DNA of 64,000 nucleotides from Ophiura sarsii (taxonomy: Eukaryota > Echinodermata > Ophiuroidea > Amphilepidida > Ophiuridae), in contig CM069455.1 in NCBI GenBank assembly GCA_035610835.1, positions 2,627,805-2,691,804 of the forward strand, written 5' to 3'. Of the stretch, positions 11,078 through 21,800 are shown one piece after another. How positions within the stretch are numbered: position 1 is the first letter of the stretch; each line of letters begins with the position of its first letter. The notes beneath the pieces are model-generated. The model was not told the DNA's origin. It made no database searches and was given only the letters and a program-made list of their open reading frames with translations. Made by a program: the position numbers and the translations under genes.

Positions 11078-11354
11078 CCCATTTGTTTTGAGGAATCATG
11101 GAATTATGATAGTCAAAATACACAGATGATTTTTTTTTCGCGCGCTACGCGTGCATAAGTTTTCCCAAAATTCAATATTCTTTCGTACAAGCTTGTTAAG
11201 CTTGTTTAGAGCCAAAATGTAGCTCAATCGTGCAAAAAGTAGGTGTAAAGTTGAAAATGTTCGCGCACTACGCGCGCATTTCTTGACGCGCTAAAATCAT
11301 GTCGGTTCATTGTCATTTCTCGCCCCCAATATGAATAACCTTGCTACGCCACTG
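11078..11354 (+). mobile_element. Partial hAT-type MITE (CAGTGGCGTAGC family), left end missing
   Basis: It ends in GCTACGCCACTG at 11354 and shares interior blocks with the complete copy at 49219-49521 (CTCAATCGTGC, GTCGGTTCATT, TCATTTCTCGCCCCC, AATATGAATAACC). The roughly 90-bp left end with CAGTGGCG is absent. It contains the CGCGCGCTACGCG-type CpG clusters typical of this family here. Confidence 0.7.
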
Positions 11355-13515
11355 GAAACAGGCCAAGCATAAGGAGGGTCGTGCAGGAGGTTCCATGCTT
11401 AATACTATAACAAATAGTTGAGAAATCACTATAGAAATACGGTAATTTGATACAGATTACCTGAAACTTGGGAAATTTGTTTGATACCAAACCACGACTG
11501 GTTGACTGTCCGATTTATAATTAAAATTATGGGATAAAAAAGATTACATAGTGGTCCATTTGTGGTTTGACCTGATTTAGGTAGCGCTAATGAATACGAG
11601 TATACGGTGAAAATTTCAAGAAAATTGTTCGAGCCCTTTTTAAATTATCGGCATTTTCTACTTGTCACACATTTTACATGTATCTCTATGGGAAATGTGG
11701 CCGATGAGGGCGCTATTATAGTAAATAATAATATTCAAAGCTCTATTTCTCAGAACCATGGCACCAACAAATGTTCTGAAATTTCTACAAAAGATGGTCA
11801 GTATATTCAGGTCTACTTGAATCAGTTAAAACCAGAACCGGACCAGCAAGTTACGGTGTTCTCAGAATAAAACGGACAAATTATGTGGGATCAAACAGCC
11901 GTGAAACACGATAGTAACTTACTTCTTGTTACAGATAAGAAGTTTCAAAGAAAGTAATTTTAGCGTAAGGCCAATTTTTTGACGGGGGAGATGAGCGACC
12001 CCGTCATTTGAAACGACGTTTCTAAGTCGTAACCTTTTCACAAACCCCTAAAATTCGCGGCATTTGCTAATATTAATAACTTGCATTAATCATCTTCTGA
12101 AGCGATTTTGTTGTAAAATGTAATTGATATTGTTATAATATGAAGGTAAGAGGACACAGTAAGTTATTTCAGCTATTTGGATGCCATTTAGTAATATACT
12201 AAGCTATTTGGATGCTATTTTGTATTATATTATATGATTTAGTAATATACTGAGTCACTGAGTCCACGGCCTCTTTGTTCCGTGTTGCCTTGGTCTCGCA
12301 ATTAGCCCAATGATTATGGCGAACCCTAGGCTACATCCCCCAGTCATCAATATTACCGTACGGACGCTAAAGCTGTACAAATATCGGAGCCTGCAAGATA
12401 GCGACATAAGAGGGCGGCTGAGAGTTACAGTCTAGGTGAACCCTTCAATATGATTAGCCCAATGATATGGCAACAACCCCTCGACCTTTGCCATGCACTG
12501 TTAGTGCAATGCAGTGCTGTAGTGCTGCGTGTGTTTGAATACATCGATGGTATGGACGGCCGGAGACATTTTGGAATATTTCTTGAGACATTTTGGACGT
12601 TGTTGTTTGATACTGGATCATCAGATTTCAATTCTCGTAGGAAATTATATACTGGTATGTTATTTTTCAAGCCATATCGGTGTATAATTTCACCAAGAAT
12701 ATGTAATCTAAAACCATCATGGAATAATACAACGCTACGGCTTGAATGCCTTTGTTTGTTTGCGATGCGTAGTATTCCCAATGACTATGTATCGCTAGAA
12801 AACCTGTCGACTTCAGCCCCTTAAAAATCCACATTTATCAATAAATTTTATTTTCTGTCATCGATTGATTTTATAATACACATCATTTGCGATAAATTCT
12901 GGAGTTTCATAATAATTTAGTCATGACTTCGACCAAAAAACGGCAATTTCACAACGTACTTTCAGGGTGGAAATGTTGGCGTATGGTATACATGCGTTGT
13001 GCAGAGATTTCCGCGTAGCTGACGGCCTGCAGATGGGTCAGTGTGTTGTATACGTACACTGCGTGCACTGATGCCCGGGACTGATAATGCTGAGCATGTT
13101 TAGCAAAGTCTAAAACCGCCGCAAATAAAATGGATAAGCTTATTTTCATTTTCAAACTTTAAACAGAAGGTACCAGTCTTTCATAAAAAAAGTTTTACAT
13201 AACCTATTTCTCAATGTGTCCTTATAATATTTCTGAATGATTCGGTGTCCACCATACAACTTTAATTACCCCAATCCAACTTCTTCATCAATGTTAACCA
13301 TACGTCTTAAAGGTTGTTGACCCTATTCTAGATTTAAGGGCATCATCAGTGTAATGAGAAATGGGACCTTTCATTTGATATCAAAAACACTTTTGAATCC
13401 CTTAGAGTTAAATTGTTAGGAAACATAGTAGCAACGCTGTTTGTTAATGTCTGTTCTTGAACTTTCAACAGTCTTCTATCTCCCCCGTCCAGTTTTTTTT
13501 AAATACCTTGTTTTT
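11355..13515. other. No confident gene; one two-strand open region
   Basis: 12425-12824 is open on both strands (124 codons on +, 118 on -). The minus reading (containing VVLFHDGFRLHILGE) looks slightly protein-like, but I recognise no family; it could be a transposase scrap or chance. Nothing else seen. Confidence 0.35.
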
Positions 13516-13862
13516 GTTATGTTGTCCTCGACAGCTTTCAGAGAGGAGGGGCGGGCGGGCGGATTATGTTTTTGGTTTTTTTTAAATTTTATTTTACCAG
13601 CAGAAGCTCAAAGTTCAGCCAAAAAGAAGTTAAAATCACTCTAAGAGCCGCACATATATGTTATAAACACTAAATTTAATATTAATGCCATTTAAACTCA
13701 TTAACAAAAATCTGAAAAAAAATCTGGAAAAAAAACCTGAAAAAAAAAAAAAAAGATCTGATTTTTTTTCTTCTTTCCGATTTTTAAAAAAAAAAAAATC
13801 GGAAAGAAAAAAAAATCGGAGCGGCCCTAAAATGACGAGCGGGCGGTCGAGGACAACATAAC
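13516..13862. mobile_element. MITE with GTTATGTTGTCCTCGAC termini
   Basis: Left end GTTATGTTGTCCTCGAC and the inverse at 13846-13862, with GGGCGGGCGG-type sequence next to each. The middle (13735-13825) is an A/T-run hairpin carrying TTTCCGATTTTT and its inverse. Non-coding. Confidence 0.7.
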
Positions 13863-13958
13863 AATTTTTTTGTTGTTGGCCTAATCATACATTTCATTTT
13901 TCAATAATGAATTGCAACTGACGGATGCATGAATTCAAGTATTTCAATATACATGTAT

Positions 13959-14364
13959 AAGGGAGTGTTCAGAAATACTTTGGTGGGGGGGGGTTGGCCA
14001 ACTTGCATTTTGGGTGTCTGAACTTTTTTGACCCCCTTTACAAATAGTAAACACTTTTTTGACCCCCCTCAGATTCATTTTCCTTAGACACATTTTAGTT
14101 TTATAACGTGTTACGAAGAGTTGCGCGTAGCGCGCGAACATTTTTCACCTGTGTACTTTTGACCATCATAATTCCATGATTCCTGTGGTCAAATGAACCG
14201 ACAGTGCCTATCTCAACCGACACAACCCCCTCGCCCCCCTCTGGCGACGCCACTGTTGGCCAAACTTTTTTGACCACCCCCCCCCCCTTTTTTCAACTTG
14301 AAACTTTTTAGACCGCCCCCCGTTTTGGCCAACCCCCCACCAAAGTATTTCTGAACACTCCCTA
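13959..14364. mobile_element. MITE with GGGAGTGTTCAGAAATACTT termini, containing another MITE
   Basis: TIRs of about 40 bp: GGGAGTGTTCAGAAATAC, TTTGGTGGGGG, TTGGCCAA at the left and the inverse at the right end. About 14095-14252 is occupied, in minus orientation, by a CAGTGGCGTC... copy of the hAT-type family that also occurs at 11 kb and 49 kb. The element is therefore a nest of two. Confidence 0.7.
14095..14252 (-). mobile_element. Partial hAT-type MITE (CAGTGGCG family) nested in 13959-14364
   Basis: Read on the minus strand it starts CAGTGGCGTCGCCAG and shares TGTCGGTTGAGAT, GGCACTGTCGGTTCATTT and AATCATGGAATTATGAT with the copies at 49219 and 11078. Only the first half of the family's length is recognisable. 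Confidence 0.65.
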
Positions 14365-14565
14365 AGTACAATATTGAATATTTGAAAGTATGAAAGTATT
14401 TGAGTCCATTCCAAGCCTGTTATAACAGCTTTATCTATATCATTATACTGTTCAATACTAGTTTCTCTTTTACTGTACTTAAACAGCTAAGAATACGTTA
14501 TATGAATATATTAATATAGAAACACGAAAATGTGAAGTATTGCTTGTTGTTTTTATTTCGCATTT

Positions 14566-14825
14566 GCTCATTTGTTCATTTGCTCATTTGCTCATTTGCT
14601 CATTTGCTCATTTGCTCATTTGCTCATTTGCTCATTGGCTCATTGGCTCATTGGCTCATTGGCTCATTGGCTCATTGGCTCATTGGCTCATTGACTCATT
14701 GGCTCATTGGATCATTGGCTCATAGGCTCATAGGCTCATAGGCTCATTGGCTCATTGGCTCATTGGCTCATTGGCTCATTGGCTCATTGGCTCATTGGCT
14801 CATTGGCTCATTGGCTCATTAGTTC
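14566..14825 (+). repeat. 8-bp tandem array (CTCATTTG/CTCATTGG), about 32 copies
   Basis: Strict 8-bp period arranged in homogeneous blocks: CTCATTTG first, then CTCATTGG, a short CTCATAGG block, and CTCATTGG again. It lies about 1.4 kb upstream of the GPCR gene. Two open frames through it encode an AHLLICSF-type repeat; these are artefacts. Confidence 0.9.
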
Positions 14826-15432
14826 ATGAAGCCAAAAGGATGTCACCACATCATGTTATAAGTAAACTAACAAATAAAAAACGTTAGAAAAACACTGTAT
14901 TGTTATAACTGTGTAGGCACTTCACGAAAGGGATATGGGTAACTGGCAAGGAAAAGAAAAAGAAAAGGAGAAGAATAAATCCCACAATCAAATAAGCACG
15001 GAAGTAAAAAGGTTTGGTGCAAGTCACTCATTCTGCGCAAATCTATTAGTTTACCTACGCACTACGCACATTCATATCAATTTGATTGATGAAACTAACA
15101 GTCATTGGTGAGTCAATACATCACGAAACTGTCACATTGGTGGAATTTGCAACAAACAGCAGGGCATAGAACTGTTCCTGTATAAAACATCGATCGAACA
15201 GAACAGAGCGTATCGGGCTTAGAATTGCAAGAGGCATGAAGTTCGTTCGAAATTGTAACAAACAACATCGCTACTTTGTGTGAATCTCTACGTTAAGCTT
15301 TCGCATACTCTGTTCTGTACCAATAGACGTGAATTTGATTCCCGGGTATAAGCTTCGATAAAACATTGTGATCAAGTGGTGATTCTATAGAATGTCATAA
15401 AGAGTACATCTTCGCGCGTCAATTCAGTTATC

Positions 15433-15684
15433 TTGGTTAATGCATGGACTTATATGGACAGTCTGATAAGTCCATGGTTAATGCCATCTTTACAAAGACG
15501 TCTTTTGATAGATTTGTCAAAACAATTCATATGTAAAGTGGATATCATCGCTGCACTCGTCTGTTTGAAAACTGTATCAACTGGAAATGCTGGACATCAT
15601 CTTTTAGCGTTGACTAGCATGTCACACTGGTCGTCTTTTCAGCATCTTTACTCAAGGTATATGAACCGTGCTATCATATCATAA
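15433..15684 (+). pseudogene. Possible tyrosine-recombinase C-terminal fragment
   Basis: The 83-codon frame ends with LKTVSTGNAG, LLALTSMSHWSS and FQHLYSRYM. This resembles the end of tyrosine recombinases of DIRS/Ngaro or Crypton-type elements (a His/Arg-Lys-Thr stretch, then a W-S-S box and a final Tyr in an RYM/HYY-like context). No upstream Arg box was found, so the assignment rests on one motif. Alternatively it is a chance open frame. The ATG at 15433 is only the first methionine, not a demonstrated start. Confidence 0.3.
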
Positions 15685-15702
15685 CACATTTCTTATCTAA
15701 AA

Positions 15703-16119
15703 ATCGTAAACACTGTTTCGTTTTACCGTTAAGACTACAGCTAAATTCAAACAACCGTTACGTTATCTCATCTATACCTATGACTATACGTTTGTCATCA
15801 TTGATTCATATCGTAATGACATTTCACAACTCCGTGACTTTCATCATATTGCTGCAGAATCAACGACGATAAATTATTCGATTGGAGATTTAGAGACTCT
15901 GTTACAAGATTACATTGCTGTTGCAACAGTTTCACATCATGCGTCATGTACCATCGCTAGTTTACAACAATTTATTCTTAGAAAATTGATGTTAGCTCCT
16001 TCAAAAACGAAAGCCAATGGAAAACACGTTATTTCTGCACATCCAAGCAATAACATAGTATGTGACATGGTAATTGGTCATTTTTCAACAACATTTTATT
16101 TTAACGTAATATATTAAAA
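15703..16119 (+). CDS. Unassigned open frame of about 138 codons without a start codon
   Basis: The frame is open from a stop at about 15700 to TAA near 16117, with balanced composition (contains TYDYTFVIIDSYRND, SIGDLETLLQDYIAVAT and APSKTKANGKHVISAHPS). I do not recognise it. It has no methionine near its beginning, so it may be an exon, or a piece of the mobile element represented by 15433-15684, from which it differs by one frameshift. It ends about 115 bp before the GPCR start. Confidence 0.3.
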
Positions 16120-16234
16120 CTAGGATTTGATTTTATTATTTGATACTACTTTTGGTCAACAAAACAGCCAGTACTTCTGTCCGCTCCATGTGATTTAACT
16201 ATACACTTCGCACGTGATTCATAAAACATAGATC

Positions 16235-19200
16235 ATGGCTTGTGGCACCTTCTGGTCACAACTGTCACTTGCCATAATATTCACTGTTTTCGGCACCCAT
16301 TTTGTGATCAAGAATCCAGCGGTGGACGCCGGCTTTTTTGAGATGAATAGTCCAATTGTCAATTTCGAGACCGGCTTATCCGTAGACCCTCTAGAAACTC
16401 CTGATAACGGAACTCAACCATGCCATATTGAAGAAAGAAATTCCAGTCAAGAAGGGATACTCCTTCGTGGAAGTACACATCACTACTGTAGTATTGAGGT
16501 AACCGCATCGCAGGAATTGCCCACGCATATAGAAATACCAGTTGGTTCGTTTCTTTATATTGAGAGACTAGGGGGATTGCTTGATTGTCAATATAGGTAT
16601 GTGGTCTTTAATAACCCAATTGAAGCATGCAGTTCCGTTCTTCAGCAGAAAAGTTTTCACCTAACTGTACAAGGTAATGTCAGTATATTATTAGTCAGTG
16701 GAATATCAGAATTAGAATCCAGTTCTCATGGGTGTCCAGAATCTAATGATCATACCTTGCCCAGTCCAAACGTAAATCAAACAGCAATCTGCAGTAACGT
16801 AAAGGGTTATCATGAAAAATTCACATGTAATCTTGACAAAAGTAAATGCAGACTAGACATGCTAGATTATCCACAATATTGTAATGTCACGTTGCGTCAC
16901 GGGGAGATACTACTTCATTGCATTGATAACATTGATAAAGAGCTAATTGTATTTGTAGTGTACCCGATTGGTATGTCAATCTTAGAACTCGGTAGTAATA
17001 CTATAGTAAGTATCGAATACAATTCATTTCAAGATATGAATAATTTGGAAATTCTGGCTTTAGAAAACAATAAGTTGACTACCTTGAACACAGATGTATT
17101 TGTTGGATTGTACGTACTTACTTACCTTGATCTTTACGGAAATCAATTGATTGAACTTCAAGGAGGCCTATTTCGAAATTTAAGAATGCTTACACATTTC
17201 CGCATAGTTGACAATAACTTGGTACAATTTCCAGTTCAAATATTTGATGGATTGAGAAATTTGAAATCACTGGATTTGTCTGAAAATTATATAGCCGCCG
17301 TGCAGGTAGGCTTCTTGTGGGGATTAGATAACTTAACTTTTTTGTTAATGCGTGACAACCATATAGTAAGCATCGAAAATAATTCATTTCAAGGTATGAA
17401 TTATTTGAATGAGTTGGGTTTGGCACGAAATTATTTGACCACCTTAGATACAGATGTATTTGTTGGATTGCACGCGCTTATTCATCTTGAACTTAACGGA
17501 AATCAATTGATAGAACTTCAAGTCGGCTTATTTCGAGATTTAAAAAACCTTACAAGATTGGATATATTTGGCAATAACTTGGTAAAACTTCCGGTTCAAT
17601 TGTTTGAAGGATTGAGAAATTTGAAGCAGCTGCAACTTGGGGGAAATCAAATAACCACTTTGCCGGTAGGCTTGTTTTGGGGATTAGATAATTTAACTTG
17701 GCTAAACCTGGACCACAATCAATTCTCCGCTTTGAATACAAGAATATTTCATGGTTTGAGCCTCACTTACCTTGATATAGGGTATAACCCGTTTACCAAA
17801 CTTTCAAATGTATTTTATGGTTCATTTGAGCTAACAGACCTCAAATTGAGTAACTGTATTTTGAAATCTCTTCCCTGTGGGCTATTTTGGGGATTGGACA
17901 ATTTAAGTGCACTGGATATAAATTCAAACAATCTTGTCAAACTGAATTTTGATGTGTTTAATTATCTATTTCATCTCAGAATCCTAGAACTTCCATATAA
18001 TATATTGGCATCATTACCTGGTGGTGTGTTTAAAGACTTACGTAATCTGGCATTTCTGTTTTTGAATAATAATAAAATCAAATGGTTAGATGCAAATGCC
18101 TTGCGGGGACTATATCATCTGGAGGTTCTTTGGTTACAAAATAATTTGCTAACAATGCTTGATCTTGACATATTCAAAGACGCGGTGAATCTCACTTACA
18201 TAGACTTATCTAAAAATAAGTTGAAAATATGTCCGAATATCGAATTTTTAGTTCGCTTAATAGCAATTGATCTGACTGATAATACATTGACAAGTGTAAC
18301 ACACGAATGCGCTTCTACCCTCTCCCATTCTTTGGAGTTTTTTTCAAGTCATGAGATATGTGAGTGCTATATGCCTAAGGGTGTTCACTGCAGTCCACGT
18401 AATGTCAAAAGATCGCCATATCTCACATGCCATAGACTTTTATCAGACAGGTATTTGGCGGCCATGATGTGGATAATTGGTTTGAATGCACTCTGCGGAA
18501 ATATATTTGTTTTGATTTATAGAAATAGAAATATTCAGAAATACAAAGTAAATGATTTATTATTAAGTAATCTTGCCATGTCCGATTTTCTCATGGGTAT
18601 ATACATGATGAGTATAGCGTGCGTTGATATATATTATGGTGAACACTTTCCAATGTACTCTGAAACCTGGAGAAGTAGTATCACCTGTAGATTAATTGGA
18701 AGTTTGTCAATAGCGTCTAGTGAGGCATCTGTGTTGTTTGTAACCTTAATAAGTATTGATAGGTTTATCAATATTAAATTCCCTTATTCTACGAAGAAAT
18801 TAGGTAAACAGTCAACAATTATGATTTCTGTATTGGTGTGGGTTTGCTCATTAGCTTTGGGTATAGTCCCATCAGTTCTTAGTGGAAGAAATTTCAAGTT
18901 TTATGATAACTCACATGTGTGTGTTGGTCTGCCACTAGCTTTGACCCAAACATTCTCGACTGTAAAAACCGGCGAAATTAAATTCCGTTTTACTGATTAT
19001 TTAACTTATGTTGTGGCTACCTATACAACTATATCTACAGGTTATACCAATGGCTTATATTATTCGATAGCTGTTTTCCTTGGATTAAATTGCTTTTGTT
19101 TCCTGATAATCCTCTGGTGTTACATAGAAATAGTGAGGGCTGTTTTAAAGTCAGCAACAGATTCTGGACGAACCCCTGATATGAAAGAACAAATGAAACT

Positions 19201-19459
19201 CACCACAAAGGTAACCGGTATAATTGCCACTGATTTTGCATGCTGGTCTCCACTAGTTATCCTTGGAATTTTGGTGCAATTAAGGGTCATTACACTACCC
19301 CCTTCCGTATACGCTTGGTCAGTAACATTCGTTCTACCTTTGAATTCGGCAATTAATCCATATTTGTATACTGCGTCAGAAATCATGTCGAATTATCGAA
19401 AGAAAAAAGCTGGTAAATCAAGTTCACAACTGGTTACTCAGAATTCGTCGACAAAATAA
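16235..19459 (+). CDS. Intronless LRR G-protein-coupled receptor, relaxin-receptor/GRL101-like (type C LGR)
   Basis: A cell-surface receptor of 1074 residues expected to signal through G proteins. The N-terminal hydrophobic stretch (residues about 8-28) fits a signal peptide. Residues 30-240 are Cys-rich with several N-glycosylation sites and no clear LDLa module. About 19 leucine-rich repeats of 24 residues fill 247-700. A hinge with CECY and RSPYLTC leads into seven membrane spans (about 740-1055). Family marks are IGLNALCGN in TM1, the DRF version of DRY at D842-R843, the HVCVGLPL extracellular loop, CWSPL in TM6 and NPYLY at 1041-1045. Vertebrate relaxin receptors have many introns; this copy has none, suggesting retroposition or a lineage-specific intronless expansion. 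Residues 257-376 and 377-496 are a tandem duplication of five LRRs. The reading frame is undisturbed, so it is likely functional. The ligand cannot be inferred. Confidence 0.93.
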   Translation: MACGTFWSQLSLAIIFTVFGTHFVIKNPAVDAGFFEMNSPIVNFETGLSVDPLETPDNGTQPCHIEERNSSQEGILLRGSTHHYCSIEVTASQELPTHIEIPVGSFLYIERLGGLLDCQYRYVVFNNPIEACSSVLQQKSFHLTVQGNVSILLVSGISELESSSHGCPESNDHTLPSPNVNQTAICSNVKGYHEKFTCNLDKSKCRLDMLDYPQYCNVTLRHGEILLHCIDNIDKELIVFVVYPIGMSILELGSNTIVSIEYNSFQDMNNLEILALENNKLTTLNTDVFVGLYVLTYLDLYGNQLIELQGGLFRNLRMLTHFRIVDNNLVQFPVQIFDGLRNLKSLDLSENYIAAVQVGFLWGLDNLTFLLMRDNHIVSIENNSFQGMNYLNELGLARNYLTTLDTDVFVGLHALIHLELNGNQLIELQVGLFRDLKNLTRLDIFGNNLVKLPVQLFEGLRNLKQLQLGGNQITTLPVGLFWGLDNLTWLNLDHNQFSALNTRIFHGLSLTYLDIGYNPFTKLSNVFYGSFELTDLKLSNCILKSLPCGLFWGLDNLSALDINSNNLVKLNFDVFNYLFHLRILELPYNILASLPGGVFKDLRNLAFLFLNNNKIKWLDANALRGLYHLEVLWLQNNLLTMLDLDIFKDAVNLTYIDLSKNKLKICPNIEFLVRLIAIDLTDNTLTSVTHECASTLSHSLEFFSSHEICECYMPKGVHCSPRNVKRSPYLTCHRLLSDRYLAAMMWIIGLNALCGNIFVLIYRNRNIQKYKVNDLLLSNLAMSDFLMGIYMMSIACVDIYYGEHFPMYSETWRSSITCRLIGSLSIASSEASVLFVTLISIDRFINIKFPYSTKKLGKQSTIMISVLVWVCSLALGIVPSVLSGRNFKFYDNSHVCVGLPLALTQTFSTVKTGEIKFRFTDYLTYVVATYTTISTGYTNGLYYSIAVFLGLNCFCFLIILWCYIEIVRAVLKSATDSGRTPDMKEQMKLTTKVTGIIATDFACWSPLVILGILVQLRVITLPPSVYAWSVTFVLPLNSAINPYLYTASEIMSNYRKKKAGKSSSQLVTQNSSTK

Positions 19460-19659
19460 TGGCATCAAACAGCCTGTTTATTTAGACTAGGGGTTGAAAC
19501 TCTATCTCTCATCCCAGTTAGAACTGAGCTTTCGTGACAGCCAGAAAGTATAGATACTTTTACCAAATTAAAATGTATGTAAATGAAACCAACTTCGAGA
19601 ATCACATCAACGAATCGTGATATAGTATGCTTGATATAGGTCGGTCCTTGTGTTCGTAG

Positions 19660-19665
19660 AATAAA
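19660..19665 (+). promoter_or_regulatory. Candidate polyadenylation signal AATAAA
   Basis: First canonical AATAAA after the receptor stop codon, 200 bp downstream. It would give a short 3' UTR. Not proven. Confidence 0.4.
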
Positions 19666-19669
19666 TGTA

Positions 19670-20749
19670 ACTAAATTGTCTTGTAGGTTCGATTTTACGA
19701 CTTGCGTCGGCCTTCTCGCAAATGTGAGAACAATCCATCAAAGAATAAGGGAAAACAATACTTTGTATGCGCACCACTCAATTTAATATTATGATCATTT
19801 TCGCACATAAAATCAGATTTCGTAATTGTGCCAAATTTACTTGTTTCATGTTTTAGTGTTAGATCTAAAAAAATAACGGCGTATTATATATGTATATCGG
19901 GACACATAATGGTAAAGAATATAGTCATCGTCCATCACTTTTTATCGATATAATAATGGTAATCAAATCTGTTAAAAAGTAGTCATTTGGGGTAAACACT
20001 ACCATTTTTTAGTTAGAGCCAGCGTTCAAATTAAGTTATTAGAGTAAATGTTGCCGGACTTCTGTTACAGAATGGAAAATGCGCCTTTCGTGCCTTTGCA
20101 AATCGTAACGTCGAACAATTATTAAATCTCTATTAGTTTTTGAAACGTTATAATACGAAATTGTAACTCTTGTTACATTGAGTGCTTAAAACCAGGCAGT
20201 CGGCACATTTCGACCATACCGATTCTCTACATCCCTTAGTATCAGCTATTCTTTATAATGTGTATAAAAAAATCACAGTGTTTCTAGATATAATTATATG
20301 GGGAGGGGTAAAATGAGACATTTACCTAAAAAAACCGTCTATTTTCAAAACAGTCAATCTGGCATCAAATGGGTTGGAATAGAGCATGCCTTACAGATAT
20401 CAACTTAATTCTTGGTGACAATATTATATAACACATTACTTCGTAATGTGACATTAACCAAACGTCTGGAAGTATTTTGGTTTTCTGTTATCAAATCTTA
20501 ATTTTGGCCATTTTACTCATTTTTGGTCAAAATAATGATATTTTTTAGAACCCATTGCTCATTTGGACAGCAACTTCGACTTTATTGCTAATATGCCGAG
20601 GAAGGTCAGATATGAGCCCTTCTTATGAAAATATAAAATCATTGTTGCTGGGCCTCTGCAATCTCTTTTTACAATGTTATCTTTTATCATTATTTTTTTC
20701 AAATTCCTAGCAAGATGATTTGATGCAGCTCGTTTTATCTCATAAAATG
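19670..20749. other. AT-rich stretch without a recognisable gene
   Basis: Nothing recognisable other than AT-rich sequence. The minus-strand frame at 20559-20753 matches no family I know. Confidence 0.45.
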
Positions 20750-21560
20750 ACATATAGCAATCAAATTGTATGGGGAAAGTATAGTTTTAATATGATGTAT
20801 GTATTAGACCATTAGACACTCATATCCCGAATTTTTGCTTTGCTAAATTATAGATGGCCGCCTAAAACGGTAAAATTCCATAAATTGGCATGAACCAACA
20901 TGTATGATCAGAGTATAGTTTTAACAATGGTCTGTATGTGTTAGACCACTAGAAACTCATATCTCGTATTTTTGCTTTGTTAACATACTTTAAAACCAAA
21001 ATGGTCGTCTAAATCCCATAAAACAGCATAATATCAACCGAAATGCATGGTGAAAATATAATTTTAACGATGGAATGGAATGTATAATGTTAGACCACTA
21101 GTTTCTCATATTCAGTATTTTTTGCTTTGTTAACATTAGTTACAAAAATGGCCCCCAAATTGGTCCCAAAATGGCTGCAAAAATTGTCAAATTGCATAAA
21201 ATGGGATCAAATCAATCTAAATGTATGATGAAAGTATAGTTTAAGATTGGGATGTATGTATTAGACCACTAGTAACTCATATCCAGTATATTTGCATTGT
21301 AATGACATACTTTAAATCCAAGATGGCCACCAAAATGACCGCTGTAAATGTAAAAAATAGTCCACATGAGTGCATGATAATCCAAAATAGATATTATAAG
21401 AGTGTATATAAAGTATTGCATCACATTCACCAAATAGTATGTCTAAACTGCTAAGCTACTTATTAAGATATAAGACCCACCTCTGTGACAATTTTGATTC
21501 TGTATCCCTTTCCAAAATAGCTGCAAGAATGATTAAGTTGATGGTGAATGACCTAAAACA
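20750..21560 (+). repeat. Satellite-like array, forward arm
   Basis: About five diverged units of roughly 135-175 bp. Each contains GTATAGTTTTAA, TGTATTAGACCACTAG, AACTCATAT, TTTTGCTTTGTTAACATA, AAGATGGCCGCC and CCATAAAAT blocks. The same repeat occurs inverted at 21800-23370 and again forward at 49855-50285. Confidence 0.85.
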
Positions 21561-21800
21561 ATTGTTTTGTATTGTGAATGACCATACTATGTAATACCAA
21601 TACCCCAGAATCTAATGAGACAGCATTCACTATGTCTATGATAAAGCCTAGGGGCTGTAGATCTAGTTTGAGTATTTTAAAATATCCAAGATGGCTGCAA
21701 AAGGTTAAAATAACTGAAACAATTAAAAGTATTAGTTTATTGTTAGTGCTACATTGATACAAAATCAAAATTGTCATAGATGTGGGCCTTATATCTAAAA
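21560..21800. repeat. Turn-round point of the inverted satellite
   Basis: Sequences just before (TATAAGACCCAC, GACAATTTTGAT, CACCAAATAGTATG) return inverted just after (ATCAAAATTGTC, GTGGGCCTTATATC, CATACTATTTGGTG). The two arrays are therefore arms of one inverted repeat, centred near 21640. Confidence 0.75.

Noticed and set aside
12425..12824. Overlapping open frames of 118 and 124 codons on opposite strands
   Set aside because: No recognisable domain or splice context, so not called a gene, though a transposase scrap cannot be excluded.
14532..14741. Open frames of 60-70 codons with an AHLLICSF repeat
   Set aside because: They are translations of the 8-bp tandem array, open in several frames because of the repeat.
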